From Paralysiella testudinis (GTDB lineage: Bacteria; Pseudomonadota; Gammaproteobacteria; Burkholderiales; Neisseriaceae): a stretch of 64,000 nt of DNA. How positions within the stretch are numbered: the first letter of the stretch is position 1; each line of letters begins with the position of its first letter. Positions 1-9,591 of this stretch are shown in pieces. The stretch spans positions 1,385,385-1,449,384 of the forward strand of contig NZ_CP069798.1 in assembly GCF_016894345.1 (NCBI RefSeq). The letters are read 5' to 3'. The position numbers were made by a program, and so were the translations under genes. The notes under the pieces were generated by a model, which saw nothing but the letters and a program-made list of their open reading frames with translations, ran no database searches and was not told where the DNA came from.

Positions 1-30
1 TTCAGGCAGCCTTAATTTTGACGCCAACAA

Positions 31-54
31 AAAACCGGGCAGTCTGCCCGGTTT
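31..54 (-). terminator. Rho-independent terminator of the thiolase gene
   Basis: A perfect 10-bp inverted repeat (AAACCGGGCA / TGCCCGGTTT, 3-nt loop) ends 20 bases beyond the thiolase stop codon. On the minus strand it is followed by a T-rich run. A truncated inverted uptake sequence lies at positions 1-13. Confidence 0.85.
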
Positions 55-74
55 GATGGGTTCAAGCTATGATG

Positions 75-1256
75 TTAGTGGCGTTCTACTGCCAGCGCCA
101 CACCCATACCGCCGCCGATACACAAGGTGGCCAAACCTTTTTTGGCGTCGCGACGCTGCATTTCATGCAGCAGGGTCACCAGAATGCGGTTACCTGAAGC
201 GCCGATGGGGTGGCCTAAAGCGATGGCGCCGCCATTCACGTTTACCTTGTCCATATCAAACTTCAACTCACCGGCCACGCCCAAGGCTTGGGCGGCAAAG
301 GCTTCGTTGGCTTCAATCACGTCTACTTCGTCTAAAGACCAGCCTGCGCGTTGCAGGGTTTTTTGTACGGCGCTTACCGGGCCCATACCCATGATTTCCG
401 GTGCCACGCCGCTGGAAGCATAGGCTTTGATGGTGGCCAAGGGCTTTAAGCCCAGTTCTTTGGCTTTATCGGCCGACATCATCAATACCGCAGCGGCGCC
501 ATCGTTGATGCCGGAAGCATTGGCTGCAGTTACGGTGCCGTCTTTTTTGAAGGCCGGGCGCGGTTTGCTAATGGTGTCGATTTTGGCGCCTTTTTTGATG
601 AATTCATCTTCGGCAAACACCACCGGGTCGCCTTTGCGTTGCGGAATGCTCACCGGCACGATTTCTTCTTTGAATTTACCGGCTGCTTGCGCTGCTTCGG
701 CTTTGTTTTGCGAGGCCACGGCCAGCTCGTCTTGGGCTTGGCGGCTGATGTTGTATTTTTCGGCAATGTTTTCGGCGGTGATGCCCATGTGGTATTGGTT
801 GTAGGCATCGGTAAGGCCGTCGTACACCATGCTGTCGATTACTTTGCCGTCACCCATGCGCTGGCCATTGCGCATGCCGGGCAGCAGGTAGGGGGAGTTG
901 GACATGGATTCTTGGCCGCCGGCAATCACGATATCGGCATCGCCGTTGGCAATGGCTTGAGCAGCCAAGTGCGTTACTTTCAGGCCGGAGCCGCATACTT
1001 GGTTGATAGTGAGGCAGGGCACGGTAACCGGCAAACCGGCTTTCAGGGCGGCTTGGCGTGCCGGATTTTGTCCTACGCCGGCGGTGAGCACTTGCCCCAT
1101 AATCACTTCGCTGACATCTTCTTTTTTAACGCCGGCTTCATTCAATAAGGCTTCGATCACAATGGCGCCCAATTCGGGTGCGCTCAATGAGGCCAATGCG
1201 CCGCTGAAATTGCCGATGGCGGTGCGTTTGGCGGCAACAATAACAACTTCTGACAT
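75..1256 (-). CDS. acetyl-CoA C-acetyltransferase (thiolase)
   Basis: 393 aa, normal length for a biosynthetic-type thiolase. The family joins two acetyl-CoA to acetoacetyl-CoA, or runs in reverse, in the cytosol. Visible motifs are the acylated cysteine in NQVCGSGLK (about residue 88), NEAFAAQ, the histidine of GHPIGASG (about 348) and the second catalytic cysteine in CIGGGMG near the C terminus. The ATG at 1256 follows a GGAGAAC ribosome site. The gene stands alone, with a terminator downstream and a Correia-like element upstream. No phaB, hbd or atoDA partner is visible, so the direction of its use cannot be inferred. Confidence 0.93.
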   Translation of the reverse strand: MSEVVIVAAKRTAIGNFSGALASLSAPELGAIVIEALLNEAGVKKEDVSEVIMGQVLTAGVGQNPARQAALKAGLPVTVPCLTINQVCGSGLKVTHLAAQAIANGDADIVIAGGQESMSNSPYLLPGMRNGQRMGDGKVIDSMVYDGLTDAYNQYHMGITAENIAEKYNISRQAQDELAVASQNKAEAAQAAGKFKEEIVPVSIPQRKGDPVVFAEDEFIKKGAKIDTISKPRPAFKKDGTVTAANASGINDGAAAVLMMSADKAKELGLKPLATIKAYASSGVAPEIMGMGPVSAVQKTLQRAGWSLDEVDVIEANEAFAAQALGVAGELKFDMDKVNVNGGAIALGHPIGASGNRILVTLLHEMQRRDAKKGLATLCIGGGMGVALAVERH

Positions 1257-1303
1257 AAGTGTTCTCCTTTAGATTTGAAGTGAATATCCGGCCAATACCG
1301 GCT

Positions 1304-1411
1304 TATAGTGAAATGCATAACAAAGTGCTACAGCGTTGCTGTACCTTGCCGTACTACCTGTACTGTCTGCGGCTTCGCGCCTTGTATCACTTTATTCTTC
1401 ATCCCACTATA
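1304..1411. repeat. Correia-type miniature element (CREE-like), TATAGTG ends
   Basis: A 108-bp element bounded by TATAGTG on the left and CACTATA on the right, the end type of neisserial Correia elements. Its interior (CGTACTACCTGTACTGTCTG followed by CGGCTTCGCGCCTTGT) matches the known Correia core as I recall it. It sits between the divergent thiolase and NUDIX genes. Such elements can carry promoters or integration host factor sites; none is called here. Confidence 0.75.
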
Positions 1412-1567
1412 GAATAAAAACTTGATTTCGCTACCAAGCCCATTGTAACCGAATATGGATGGCAATAGCATGATGGGGCTTCGATTAATTTTATGCCTTT
1501 CAGGCAGCCTTTTGTGGGCAAGACAATGCGCCTATAATGCCTGTTTGTTTGCCGGTATGGCCCTGCT

Positions 1568-2209
1568 ATGTTTAACAGCCTTGCGCAATTAAGTGATTTT
1601 CTGGATTTTGCTTGCCGCGACACGCGGCCATCGGCCTTGAGCCAGCGCGAACTATTGGCTCGCTCCTTACCGTTGCGGTTTCAGGCCGCTGCGGTGCTGA
1701 TGCCGTTTGACTGGCAAGACGGCCAGGCTCAAGCATGGTTGACCCGACGCAGTGCGCAATTGCGCCAGCACAGCGGCCAAATTGCCTTTCCGGGCGGCAA
1801 ATGCGATGCTGAAGACGGCGGCAGTGCCACGGCCACGGCCTTGCGCGAAACCGAGGAAGAGCTGGGCATTGGGCAGCACAATTGGCAGGTTATCGGCCAA
1901 TTACGCGATTGCTATTTGCCTTCCGGTTTTGTGGTGAGCCCGGTGGTGGCCTTGCGGCGTGCACCTTTGCCATGGCAGCCCAATCCGCAGGAAGTGGCGG
2001 CAGTTTTTGCTGTACCCTTATCAAAGGTATTGGCGCAGCAAGCTTATCAAGCGCGCCAAGTGCAATACCAAGAGCATGATTTAACCGTGTACAGCCTGCC
2101 GTTTGAAGAGCACGATATTTGGGGTGCCACCGCAGGCATGCTGTATCACTTGGCGCAAACGTATCCACACTGGCTGGCCAGCAGACAAAGTGTTGAATCA
2201 CGGAAGTGA
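1568..2209 (+). CDS. NUDIX hydrolase, CoA pyrophosphatase type (NudL-like)
   Basis: 213 aa. The Nudix box occupies about residues 76-101, with core RETEEELG supplying the metal-binding glutamates. The segment just before it (RSAQLRQHSGQIAFPGGK) is characteristic of the UPF0035 branch, which cleaves CoA to phosphopantetheine and 3',5'-ADP. An inverted uptake sequence lies about 60 bases upstream of the ATG at 1568. Substrate is assigned from subfamily resemblance only. Confidence 0.85.
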   Translation: MFNSLAQLSDFLDFACRDTRPSALSQRELLARSLPLRFQAAAVLMPFDWQDGQAQAWLTRRSAQLRQHSGQIAFPGGKCDAEDGGSATATALRETEEELGIGQHNWQVIGQLRDCYLPSGFVVSPVVALRRAPLPWQPNPQEVAAVFAVPLSKVLAQQAYQARQVQYQEHDLTVYSLPFEEHDIWGATAGMLYHLAQTYPHWLASRQSVESRK

Positions 2210-2299
2210 TACGCGGATTTATCTAAGGCTGCCTGAAATATAGATATTGTTGCAAGGATGCGGCAATTCATTGGCTATGGGCGGGGAAAGAAGGCTAAT

Positions 2300-2986
2300 A
2301 TGAATTTTTACAGCAGCTGGTTTTCGCCCGGCCTGATGTGGGCGGCCAATTTGGCTTTGTTGCTGTTGCTGCTGCCGCTGGCTCCGGCGGCTTGGCGCAG
2401 CATGGGCCGCCATCATGCCGCCACTGCCGCGGCCTTGCTGATTTTGGCCTTGTGGTGGAGCTTGCGTGCACAAATCGGCGGCGGCCAAATCGGTGGCATG
2501 AGCTATCATTTATTGGGTTTGGCGCTGATTACATTGATGTTGGGGTCGGCGGCGGCTTTGTGGCTGGGCAGCCTGATGATGCTGGCGGCCACGGCCTTAT
2601 TTAATGGCGCGGCACATTTGCCGGTGACGGGGCTGAATGTGTGGTGCAGCGTGGTGCCGCCGGTGTTGGTGAGTCAGCTTTTGCTGTATGGTTGCCGCCG
2701 CTTTTTGCCGCCCAATTTATTTGTGTATATTTTTATCAATGGCTTTTTGGCGGCGGCCATCGGTATGCTGTTGGCCGGGCTGTGTATTACTGGTGCGCTG
2801 GCTTGGTCGGCGGCGTTTAACAATGAGGCGCTGTGGCACAATGCGCTGCCGGTATTTTTGTTTATCGCTTGGGGTGAGGCGTTTTTGAGCGGTTTGCTGT
2901 GTGCGGTTTTTGTGGCGCTGGCGCCGCAATTGATGAGCACCTTTAGCGATGAACGCTATTTGCGGCGGCAAAATACCATTTGGTAA
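2300..2986 (+). CDS. energy-coupling-factor-type membrane permease (CbiM/COG3235-like)
   Basis: 228 aa from the ATG at 2300, preceded by GGGAAAGAAGG; an ORF start 42 bases upstream lacks such a site. The protein is almost wholly hydrophobic, with six or seven predicted membrane segments. NGAAHLPVTGLN and LPPNLFVYIFINGF resemble the uncharacterised ECF-permease-like family found in Neisseria and other beta-proteobacteria. No ECF ATPase or T component is adjacent. Substrate unknown; in true CbiM proteins it is cobalt or nickel. crcB follows after 50 bases, suggesting co-transcription. Confidence 0.65.
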   Translation: MNFYSSWFSPGLMWAANLALLLLLLPLAPAAWRSMGRHHAATAAALLILALWWSLRAQIGGGQIGGMSYHLLGLALITLMLGSAAALWLGSLMMLAATALFNGAAHLPVTGLNVWCSVVPPVLVSQLLLYGCRRFLPPNLFVYIFINGFLAAAIGMLLAGLCITGALAWSAAFNNEALWHNALPVFLFIAWGEAFLSGLLCAVFVALAPQLMSTFSDERYLRRQNTIW

Positions 2987-3036
2987 GGTTTCAGGCAGCC
3001 TGTATTGCATATCAGGCGGTCAAGGGAGAATGCGGT

Positions 3037-3423
3037 ATGTGGTGGAATGTGGCTGCGGTTGGCGTGGGCGCCAGTGCGGGCGCTTTGTTGCGCTGGGGCT
3101 TGGGCAGTGTGTTTGCCAAGACGCTGCCGTGGCTGGTGGTGGGCACCTTGGCCGCCAATTGGCTGGGTGGTTTGCTGATTGGCATTATTGCCGCGCTCAC
3201 CGAGTGGTTTCCGCATCTTTCGCCGCAATGGCGTTTGTTGCTGGTTACCGGTTTTTTGGGCGGGCTGACCACGTTTTCCGGCTTTTCGCTGGAAGTGGCC
3301 GCTTTAATCCAGCAACAACGCTGGCTGGTGGCCTTGGCGGTAATCAGCTTGCATGTGGTGGGCTCGGTGGCGATGACTTTGCTGGGCATGGCTCTAGTGC
3401 AATGGTTAAAGTACAGTGGTTAA
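3037..3423 (+). CDS. crcB: fluoride channel CrcB/Fluc
   Basis: 128 aa from the ATG at 3037, which has GGGAGA 7 bases upstream; an in-frame start 57 bases earlier is less likely. Four predicted membrane segments and the signatures GASAGALLRWGLG near the N terminus and GFLGGLTTFSGFS in the third helix identify the Fluc family, small dimeric fluoride exporters. I see no fluoride (crcB-motif) riboswitch in the 50-base gap upstream. It is transcribed after the ECF-like permease gene. Confidence 0.92.
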   Translation: MWWNVAAVGVGASAGALLRWGLGSVFAKTLPWLVVGTLAANWLGGLLIGIIAALTEWFPHLSPQWRLLLVTGFLGGLTTFSGFSLEVAALIQQQRWLVALAVISLHVVGSVAMTLLGMALVQWLKYSG

Positions 3424-3446
3424 GAAGTACTTGAATCGCGCAGGTT

Positions 3447-4049
3447 TTAAGCGATGTCCAAACACACAATGTCACCACAATAGGCTTGCACTTCAGGCAG
3501 CTTGTGTGCTGGTTTGAAGGCTTGGAAAGCATAAGTAATTTGCGCACAAAAGCTGTCGGCGGCAATGTGGCCGTGGTCGCTGTTGATGCCGCTGGGCATG
3601 TCCAGCGCCACATTGCAGCCGCTTTGCCGGTTAATTTGGCGCATTAGTGCTGCCACGGCAGCGGGCAGTTCGCCGCTGTAGCCGGTGCCAAACACCGCGT
3701 CCACCACCACATCGCTTTCAGGCAGCCTCTCGGGCGGTAGTTGCTGCACCGAAGGCGGTAGGTTGGCTAGGTTGGCGGCGCTTAAAGGCGATAGATTTTC
3801 GCCCAGCAATAAGCACACTGCCGCCGGCCAGCCCGCTTCTGCCCAATGGCGTGCCAGCACCAACCCGTCGCCGCCGTTATTGCCTTTGCCGCACAGCACC
3901 AACAGGCGTTGCGCAGTTTCAAAACGGGAAAATAAATCGGCGGCTGCGCGCGCGCCGGCGTTTTCCATCAGCGCGGCGTAGCTGCCACCGGTGGCCACGG
4001 CCGCATCTTCCCATGCCCGCATTTGCGCCACGGTGTATACCGGGGTCAT
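3447..4049 (-). CDS. nnrE: NAD(P)H-hydrate epimerase (YjeF N-terminal domain)
   Basis: About 200 aa. GKGNNGGDGLVLARHW, DVVVDAVFGTGYSG and ALDMPSGIN are the nucleotide-binding and catalytic signatures of the Rossmann-like YjeF_N domain, which epimerises damaged NAD(P)H hydrate. The ATP-dependent dehydratase domain found fused in E. coli is absent. I chose the ATG at 4049, one base past the folB stop, because MTPVYTVAQMRAWE fits the family start; an ATG at 4073 inside folB is the alternative. Probably translationally coupled to folB. Confidence 0.88.
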   Translation of the reverse strand: MTPVYTVAQMRAWEDAAVATGGSYAALMENAGARAAADLFSRFETAQRLLVLCGKGNNGGDGLVLARHWAEAGWPAAVCLLLGENLSPLSAANLANLPPSVQQLPPERLPESDVVVDAVFGTGYSGELPAAVAALMRQINRQSGCNVALDMPSGINSDHGHIAADSFCAQITYAFQAFKPAHKLPEVQAYCGDIVCLDIA

Positions 4050-4050
4050 G

Positions 4051-4419
4051 TCAATCCATTCCGTCTGCCGCACGGCTGCGCTCGATTTGTATGCCCACTT
4101 CGCGCACTTGCGCCAAAATGCCGGGCTTCACCACGCGCACGCGCACCCATAAGGCACCGAAATCGTCCAATAAAAATTGCGCCACATGCTCGGCCAGTGC
4201 TTCCAGCAACAAAAATTGTTGTTGTGCCAGATTATGGCGCAAGGCTTCGGCTACTTCGCCGTAGTGGATGGTGTCGCCGATGTTGTCGCTGTGTCCGGCA
4301 GGGCGCGCATCGGTGCCGATGTCCACATCCAGTAGCAGGGTTTGCCGTTGCTGGCGCTCCCAGTCATAAACGCCAATCAGGGTTTCGGCCTTCAGGCCGT
4401 GTAAAAAGAGGGTATCCAT
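4051..4419 (-). CDS. folB: dihydroneopterin aldolase
   Basis: 122 aa, the usual length. It converts 7,8-dihydroneopterin to 6-hydroxymethyl-dihydropterin and glycolaldehyde in folate synthesis. Family marks are LHGLKAETLIGVYDWE at the N terminus, a catalytic glutamate region EALAEHVAQ, and the lysine in VVKPG. It overlaps or abuts nnrE downstream and is divergent from plsY. Confidence 0.9.
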   Translation of the reverse strand: MDTLFLHGLKAETLIGVYDWERQQRQTLLLDVDIGTDARPAGHSDNIGDTIHYGEVAEALRHNLAQQQFLLLEALAEHVAQFLLDDFGALWVRVRVVKPGILAQVREVGIQIERSRAADGMD

Positions 4420-4480
4420 ATTGTGGCCACTTACGTTAGAATTGTCGGCTGTTGAATATTGTAGTCAAAGAAGCTTGTTT

Positions 4481-5092
4481 ATGGTTAATTTCTTCGCCAC
4501 CGTGGGCGCTTATTTGCTGGGATCTTTGTCGTTTGCGGTGATTGTGTCCAAGGCGTTCGGCATGGCCGACCCGCGCAGCTACGGCTCCGGCAACCCCGGT
4601 GCCACCAATGTGTTGCGCAGCGGCAAGAAGCTGGCGGCGGTGCTCACATTGCTGGGCGATGCGCTCAAAGGCTGGCTGGCGGTGTGGCTGGCTTTGCGCT
4701 TTCAGGGCGAATTGCAGTTGGATAATGTCACCATCGGCTTGGTGGCGGTGGCGGTGCTGGTGGGGCATATGTGGCCGGTTTTTTTCGGCTTTAAAGGCGG
4801 TAAGGGCGTGGCCACGGCGGTGGGCGTGCTGCTGGCCTTGTCGTGGCCTACGGCGCTGATTTGTGCGGCGGTGTGGCTGGTGATGGCATTCGGGTTTAAG
4901 GTGTCTTCGCTGGCAGCCTTGGTGGCCACCGCCATCAGCCCCTTGGTGGCGTGGTTTTTTATACCGCATTTATCGTGGCTGCTGGCGGTGGTGGTGATTG
5001 CGTTGCTGGTGTTGTACCGGCATCAAAGCAATATCCGCAATCTTTTAAGCGGACGGGAAAGTAAAATTGGCGATAAAGCCAAGCCGGAGTAG
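4481..5092 (+). CDS. plsY: acyl-phosphate glycerol-3-phosphate acyltransferase
   Basis: 203 aa from the ATG at 4481; the frame is open 60 bases further but overlaps the folB promoter region. It transfers an acyl group from acyl-phosphate to glycerol-3-phosphate, the first step of phospholipid synthesis, in the inner membrane. The signatures GSGNPGATNVLRSGK and GFKGGKGVATAVG, plus about five membrane helices, are diagnostic. Divergent from folB, as in other neisserial genomes. Confidence 0.95.
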   Translation: MVNFFATVGAYLLGSLSFAVIVSKAFGMADPRSYGSGNPGATNVLRSGKKLAAVLTLLGDALKGWLAVWLALRFQGELQLDNVTIGLVAVAVLVGHMWPVFFGFKGGKGVATAVGVLLALSWPTALICAAVWLVMAFGFKVSSLAALVATAISPLVAWFFIPHLSWLLAVVVIALLVLYRHQSNIRNLLSGRESKIGDKAKPE

Positions 5093-5110
5093 GGGGCTTA
5101 AGCTCAATAA

Positions 5111-5134
5111 AAAAGACAGCTTACGCTGTCTTTT
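5111..5134. terminator. bidirectional terminator between plsY and the nitroreductase
   Basis: AAAAGACAGC / GCTGTCTTTT with a TTAC loop: a 10-bp stem with T-runs on both strands between two converging genes. Confidence 0.88.
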
Positions 5135-5160
5135 TGCTTTTAAAGTAAGCCAAACTGAGA

Positions 5161-5900
5161 TTAACGCCGTGCCAAACCTTGTTCCTGTAAAAACGGCAAA
5201 ATATGCGGACGCACGGGACGGGCAAAATTATTGGCCACCGCTTGTTGCCAATTCAAATCCAAGCCGCTGCGGCGCTGGTAGTAATCGGCCAAGATGGTTT
5301 CATAGGCAGCCAAGGCTTCGGCATTCAGCGGGCGGTAATGGTTTTCGCTCACCGTCATCGCCAAAGGCATGCGCGGGCGGTACAAAGGCTGCTGTGCCGG
5401 ATGGCCGATGCACAAGCCAAACAATGGCACGGTGTAAGCGGGCAGTTGCAACAGCTCGGTCACACGGGCGGTGTTGTTGCGCAGCGAGCCGATATACACC
5501 CCGCCCAAACCCATCGATTCAGCCGCCAGCAAACAGTTTTGCGCCATAATGCCCGCGTCTACCGCGCCGATAATCAAGGTTTCGGTCCAATCCACTTGTG
5601 CTTCCGGCACGGCTTGTTTGTGTTTGGCGTAGTCGATGCAGAACACCAAAAATTCCGCCGCCTCGCGCACGTATTTTTGCTGCGCTGCCACTTCATACAA
5701 GCCTTCGCGGATGGCCACATCGGTAACGCGGACAATATGCACACACTGATAAAGCTCGACGAAGAAGCCGCCCGCCCGGCTTCCAAAATGGCCTGCAACT
5801 GCGCCGTTGCCACCGGCTCGCCGCTGTACTTACGGATGGAGCGGTGGCGGTAAATGGTGTTGAGCGTGGTATCGCTGTGCAGATGGGTTTGGTAAGGCAT
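5161..5900 (-). pseudogene. NfsA-like nitroreductase, broken by a one-base deletion
   Basis: Two minus-strand frames together encode one NADPH-dependent nitroreductase. The first, from the ATG at 5900 (GGAG upstream), gives TLNTIYRHRSIRKYSGEPV and EAGRAASSSSFI. The second resumes at HIVRVTDVAIREGL and runs to 5161 with VDAGIMAQNCLLAAESMGLGG and LCIGHPAQQ. At the junction (about 5748) restoring one C in ATC-CAGTGTGTGCAT gives FIQCVHIVRVTD, which fits the family. Single-base loss is therefore the simplest explanation. It may be a true pseudogene or an assembly error. Confidence 0.85.
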
Positions 5901-5918
5901 AGCAAAAACTCCGATTTA

Positions 5919-6022
5919 ATACCAATTCTACAAAATAACCTAACTGCGTTGGCTCGCCTTGCCGTACTACTTGTACTGTCTTCGGCTCGCCGCCTTGTTA
6001 TCTTATTTTGTAGAATTGGTAT
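5919..6022. repeat. Correia-like MITE with IS630-type ends
   Basis: About 104 bp with 20-bp terminal inverted repeats (ATACCAATTCTACAAAATAA) flanked by TA. The interior CGTACTACTTGTACTGTC and CGGCTCGCCGCCTTGTTATC matches the Correia core, but the ends match the IS630-type element at 32921-34044. It lies upstream of the nitroreductase start. Confidence 0.8.
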
Positions 6023-6034
6023 AACTTCATTAGA

Positions 6035-6067
6035 AAAGGCTGCCTGAAACACTTTCAGGCAGCCTTT
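6035..6067. terminator. DUS-pair hairpin downstream of dapB
   Basis: Inverted copies of the uptake sequence (AAAGGCTGCCTGAAA / TTTCAGGCAGCCTTT, 3-nt loop) form a 15-bp stem with a T-run, just past the dapB stop. Probably both uptake signal and terminator. Confidence 0.8.
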
Positions 6068-6088
6068 ATCAACCCTGCGCCCAACACA

Positions 6089-6910
<822 letters not shown>

Positions 6911-6915
6911 CTAGG

Positions 6916-7296
6916 TTATGGCGCTACGGCGGAAGCTGCCGCGGCATTGGCTGCCGCAGCATGTGCCATGGCATCGCCCTCGGCACGCGTGAGCAGGCCG
7001 TTTTCATCAAAATACAAGGTTAAAGATTTATTTTCCTGCACCACACCGTTGCGGCTGATTACAAACACATAGTCCCAGCGGTTTTGGTGAAAGGGATCAC
7101 GCAACAAGGGCGTGCCCAGCAGCATTTGCACCTGCTCGCGGCTCAAGCCCGCCTGCAAATGCCCCAAGGCTTGCGCATCCAGCTCATTGCCTTGCACAAC
7201 CTTCAGTTTATACGACGGGAAATGGGAAACGCGTTCGGCAGAGCAAGCGGCCAAACCCAAAGCCGCGGCGGCCATCAGGCAAACAAATTTTTTCAC
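6916..7296 (-). CDS. bamE: outer-membrane assembly lipoprotein BamE (SmpA/OmlA)
   Basis: 126 aa. A lipoprotein signal peptide ends in the lipobox LAAC (Cys about 18). The SmpA/OmlA fold follows, with GLSREQVQMLLGTPLLRDPF and NRWDYVF. BamE is a periplasmic-facing lipoprotein of the BAM complex that inserts beta-barrel proteins in the outer membrane. It is divergent from fur with a 107-base shared promoter region, an arrangement I recall as conserved in Neisseria. Confidence 0.93.
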   Translation of the reverse strand: MKKFVCLMAAAALGLAACSAERVSHFPSYKLKVVQGNELDAQALGHLQAGLSREQVQMLLGTPLLRDPFHQNRWDYVFVISRNGVVQENKSLTLYFDENGLLTRAEGDAMAHAAAANAAAASAVAP

Positions 7297-7370
7297 TGAT
7301 ACACCTTTTCTATGGGGTGAATAAAACAGGTTGATGCGGGCGCGTGCCCAGTGGGCAAGTGCACCAAAAG

Positions 7371-7380
7371 TGCGTATTAT
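7371..7380 (+). promoter_or_regulatory. possible extended -10 promoter element of fur
   Basis: TGCGTATTAT (extended -10 form, TG-n-TATTAT) lies 24 bases before the fur ATG at 7404. No good -35 hexamer is present at the usual spacing. This is a sequence match only. Confidence 0.35.
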
Positions 7381-7403
7381 AACGGCTATTAACCAACAGC
7401 GGT

Positions 7404-7841
7404 ATGAGAGCCATGGACAATAATATAGCCCAATTGAAAGACAACGGTCTGAAAGTTACTGGCCCGCGCCTGAAAATTCTGGATTTGTTCGAGGCGCGTG
7501 CCGACGAACACATGAGTGCCGAAGACGTTTACCGCCTGCTGCTGGACGAAAACGTGGAAATCGGCGTGGCCACCATCTACCGAGTGCTCACCCAGTTTGA
7601 GCAGGCCGGTATTTTGCTGCGCCACCATTTTGAAACCGGCAAGGCGGTGTACGAATTAAACCGTGGCGGCCATCATGACCATATTGTTTGCATCAAATGT
7701 GGCAAGGTAACCGAATTCCACAGCGAAGAAATCGAAACCTTGCAGGAAAAAATCGCCGCTGAAAACGGCTACCGCATTGTCGACCACGCCCTGTATATGT
7801 ATGGCGTGTGCGCCAACTGCCAAAGCAAAGAAAAGCGCTAA
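7404..7841 (+). CDS. fur: ferric uptake regulator Fur
   Basis: 145 aa from the ATG at 7404; an ATG at 7413 (MDNNIAQL) would give 142 aa and cannot be excluded. It is an iron-responsive dimeric repressor. The N-terminal winged helix contains [15 protein letters not shown] and [18 protein letters not shown]. The metal-binding half has [17 protein letters not shown] and the C-terminal CANC pair. aat starts 18 bases after its stop, so the two may be co-transcribed. Confidence 0.96.
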   Translation: MRAMDNNIAQLKDNGLKVTGPRLKILDLFEARADEHMSAEDVYRLLLDENVEIGVATIYRVLTQFEQAGILLRHHFETGKAVYELNRGGHHDHIVCIKCGKVTEFHSEEIETLQEKIAAENGYRIVDHALYMYGVCANCQSKEKR

Positions 7842-7859
7842 CCGGCATCCAGGCAAACC

Positions 7860-8612
7860 ATGCCCTTGTCTCAAATTCCTTTATTGCAGGCCGATAATCT
7901 GGCTTTTCCCGATATTGCCACCGCTCAGCGCGAGCGGGACGGTTTGGTGGCGGTTGGCGGCGATTTAAGCACGGCACGGATGCTGGCCGCCTACCGGCAA
8001 GGCATTTTTCCTTGGTATGACGAATACCATCCGATTATCTGGTGGGCATTTGCCGAGCGCATGGTGTTGTATCCCGCAAGCCTGAACATCAGCCGCTCTT
8101 TGCACAAAAGCCTGCGCAACCGCGCTTACTGTGTGAGTGTAAACCACGCCTTCCAACATGTGGTGCGCCGTTGCGCCCGTGCCTACCGTCACGGCCAGCA
8201 AGGCACGTGGATTACCGCCGAAATGCAGGCAGCCTACCGCGCCTTATACCAAATTGGCCATGCCCATTCGTTTGAATATTGGTATCCCAGCGAAGCAGGT
8301 GGCTGGCATTTGGGCGGCGGCCTGTATGGCGTGCAAATCGGCCAGGTTTTTTTTGGTGAATCGATGTTTACCGATGTGAGCGACGCTTCCAAAATCGCCT
8401 TTGTACATGCGGTAGGCTATTTGCAGCAACGCGGGGTTAAACTGATTGATTGCCAAATGCACACCGACCACTTGGCTCGCTTTGGCGGCAAGCTGATTCC
8501 TTATGATGATTTCCGCCGGCAGTTGGATGCTTATTGCCCACAGGCAATCACCCCGGGGATTGAGCCGGCCATTATTGCAATCCCTACCGGTAATACCCCC
8601 AGAAATTCATAA
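7860..8612 (+). CDS. aat: leucyl/phenylalanyl-tRNA--protein transferase
   Basis: 250 aa. It transfers Leu or Phe from tRNA to proteins with N-terminal Arg or Lys, marking them for ClpAP. Family motifs are RQGIFPWYDE, WWAFAERMVLYP, GTWITAEMQAAY, GGLYGVQIGQVFFGESMF and the C-terminal DCQMHTDHLARFGG. It sits between fur and dapD on the same strand with short gaps. Confidence 0.95.
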   Translation: MPLSQIPLLQADNLAFPDIATAQRERDGLVAVGGDLSTARMLAAYRQGIFPWYDEYHPIIWWAFAERMVLYPASLNISRSLHKSLRNRAYCVSVNHAFQHVVRRCARAYRHGQQGTWITAEMQAAYRALYQIGHAHSFEYWYPSEAGGWHLGGGLYGVQIGQVFFGESMFTDVSDASKIAFVHAVGYLQQRGVKLIDCQMHTDHLARFGGKLIPYDDFRRQLDAYCPQAITPGIEPAIIAIPTGNTPRNS

Positions 8613-8635
8613 TTTATTATTTATAAAGGTAAAAA

Positions 8636-9451
8636 ATGACAAAATCCATTATCGAAGCCGCCTTTGAAGACCGCGTCAGCATCACCCCAGCCAGCGTTTC
8701 TGCCGAAGTAAAAGCAGCCATACAGCAAACCTTGCAGCAGCTGGACTCAGGCAGCCTGCGCGTGGCCGAAAAACACAACGGCCAATGGCACGTAAACGAA
8801 TGGGTTAAAAAAGCGGTGTTATTGTCGTTCCGCATTCAGGACAACGGCGTGGCCGATGATGGCGTAAACCGCTATTTCGACAAAGTGCCCACCAAATTTG
8901 CCGCTTGGGACGATGCCGAATTCCGCGCCGCCGGTTTCCGCGTGGTGCCTGGTGCAGTGGCGCGCCAAGGTAGCTTTATCGGCAAAAACGTGGTGTTGAT
9001 GCCCTCTTATGTGAATATTGGCGCTTATGTTGACGAAGGCACCATGGTTGATACCTGGGCCACGGTAGGCTCTTGCGCCCAAATTGGCAAAAATGTGCAT
9101 TTGAGCGGCGGCGTGGGCATTGGCGGTGTGTTGGAGCCTTTACAGGCAGCCCCCACCATTATCGAAGACAATTGCTTTATCGGTGCGCGCTCTGAAATTG
9201 TGGAAGGCGTGATTGTGGAAGAGGGCAGCGTGATTTCCATGGGCGTGTACATCGGCCAGTCTACCAAAATCTACGATCGTGAAACCGGCGAAATCAGCTA
9301 TGGCCGCGTGCCTGCCGGCTCGGTGGTGGTGTCCGGCAGCCTGCCCGCCAAAGACGGCAGCCACAGCCTGTATTGCGCCGTGATTGTGAAAAAAGTGGAC
9401 GCGCAAACCCGTGCTAAAACCAGCGTGAATGAGTTGCTGCGCGGCGTGTAA
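8636..9451 (+). CDS. dapD: tetrahydrodipicolinate N-succinyltransferase
   Basis: 271 aa. It succinylates tetrahydrodipicolinate in the succinylase branch of lysine and diaminopimelate synthesis. Imperfect hexapeptide repeats of a left-handed beta helix run through about residues 105-215 ([38 protein letters not shown]). The ATG has AAAGG 8 bases upstream. A strong terminator follows. Confidence 0.96.
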   Translation: MTKSIIEAAFEDRVSITPASVSAEVKAAIQQTLQQLDSGSLRVAEKHNGQWHVNEWVKKAVLLSFRIQDNGVADDGVNRYFDKVPTKFAAWDDAEFRAAGFRVVPGAVARQGSFIGKNVVLMPSYVNIGAYVDEGTMVDTWATVGSCAQIGKNVHLSGGVGIGGVLEPLQAAPTIIEDNCFIGARSEIVEGVIVEEGSVISMGVYIGQSTKIYDRETGEISYGRVPAGSVVVSGSLPAKDGSHSLYCAVIVKKVDAQTRAKTSVNELLRGV

Positions 9452-9480
9452 TGGCAGTTGTGGTAAATTTTTGACATGCA

Positions 9481-9506
9481 AAAAAGCAGGCTAAGGCCTG
9501 CTTTTT
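9481..9506 (+). terminator. terminator of dapD
   Basis: AAAAAGCAGGC / GCCTGCTTTTT, an 11-bp perfect stem with a TAAG loop ending in a T-run. Confidence 0.9.
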
Positions 9507-9540
9507 CTATTAAACGGATTAAATGGATAGTTTATTGATT

Positions 9541-9574
9541 AAAGGCTGCCTGAAATTTGCTTTCAGGCAGCCTT
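9541..9574. terminator. DUS-pair hairpin downstream of the yqjK-like gene
   Basis: Inverted uptake sequences (AAGGCTGCCTGAAA / TTTCAGGCAGCCTT) with a 5-nt loop lie between converging dapD and the yqjK-like gene. Confidence 0.75.
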
Positions 9575-9591
9575 GCTATGCAAAATCAAAT

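Noticed and set aside
639..1148. 169-codon plus-strand ORF opposite the thiolase
   Set aside because: It is the antisense of a clear thiolase gene and has no family features or ribosome site.
2987..3036. fluoride riboswitch before crcB
   Set aside because: The 50-base gap is too short and lacks the conserved crcB-motif pseudoknot segments; it contains a DUS instead.
5900..6070. CRISPR-like repeats
   Set aside because: The repeated units are a MITE and inverted uptake sequences; no regular spacing or spacers, and no cas genes in the window.
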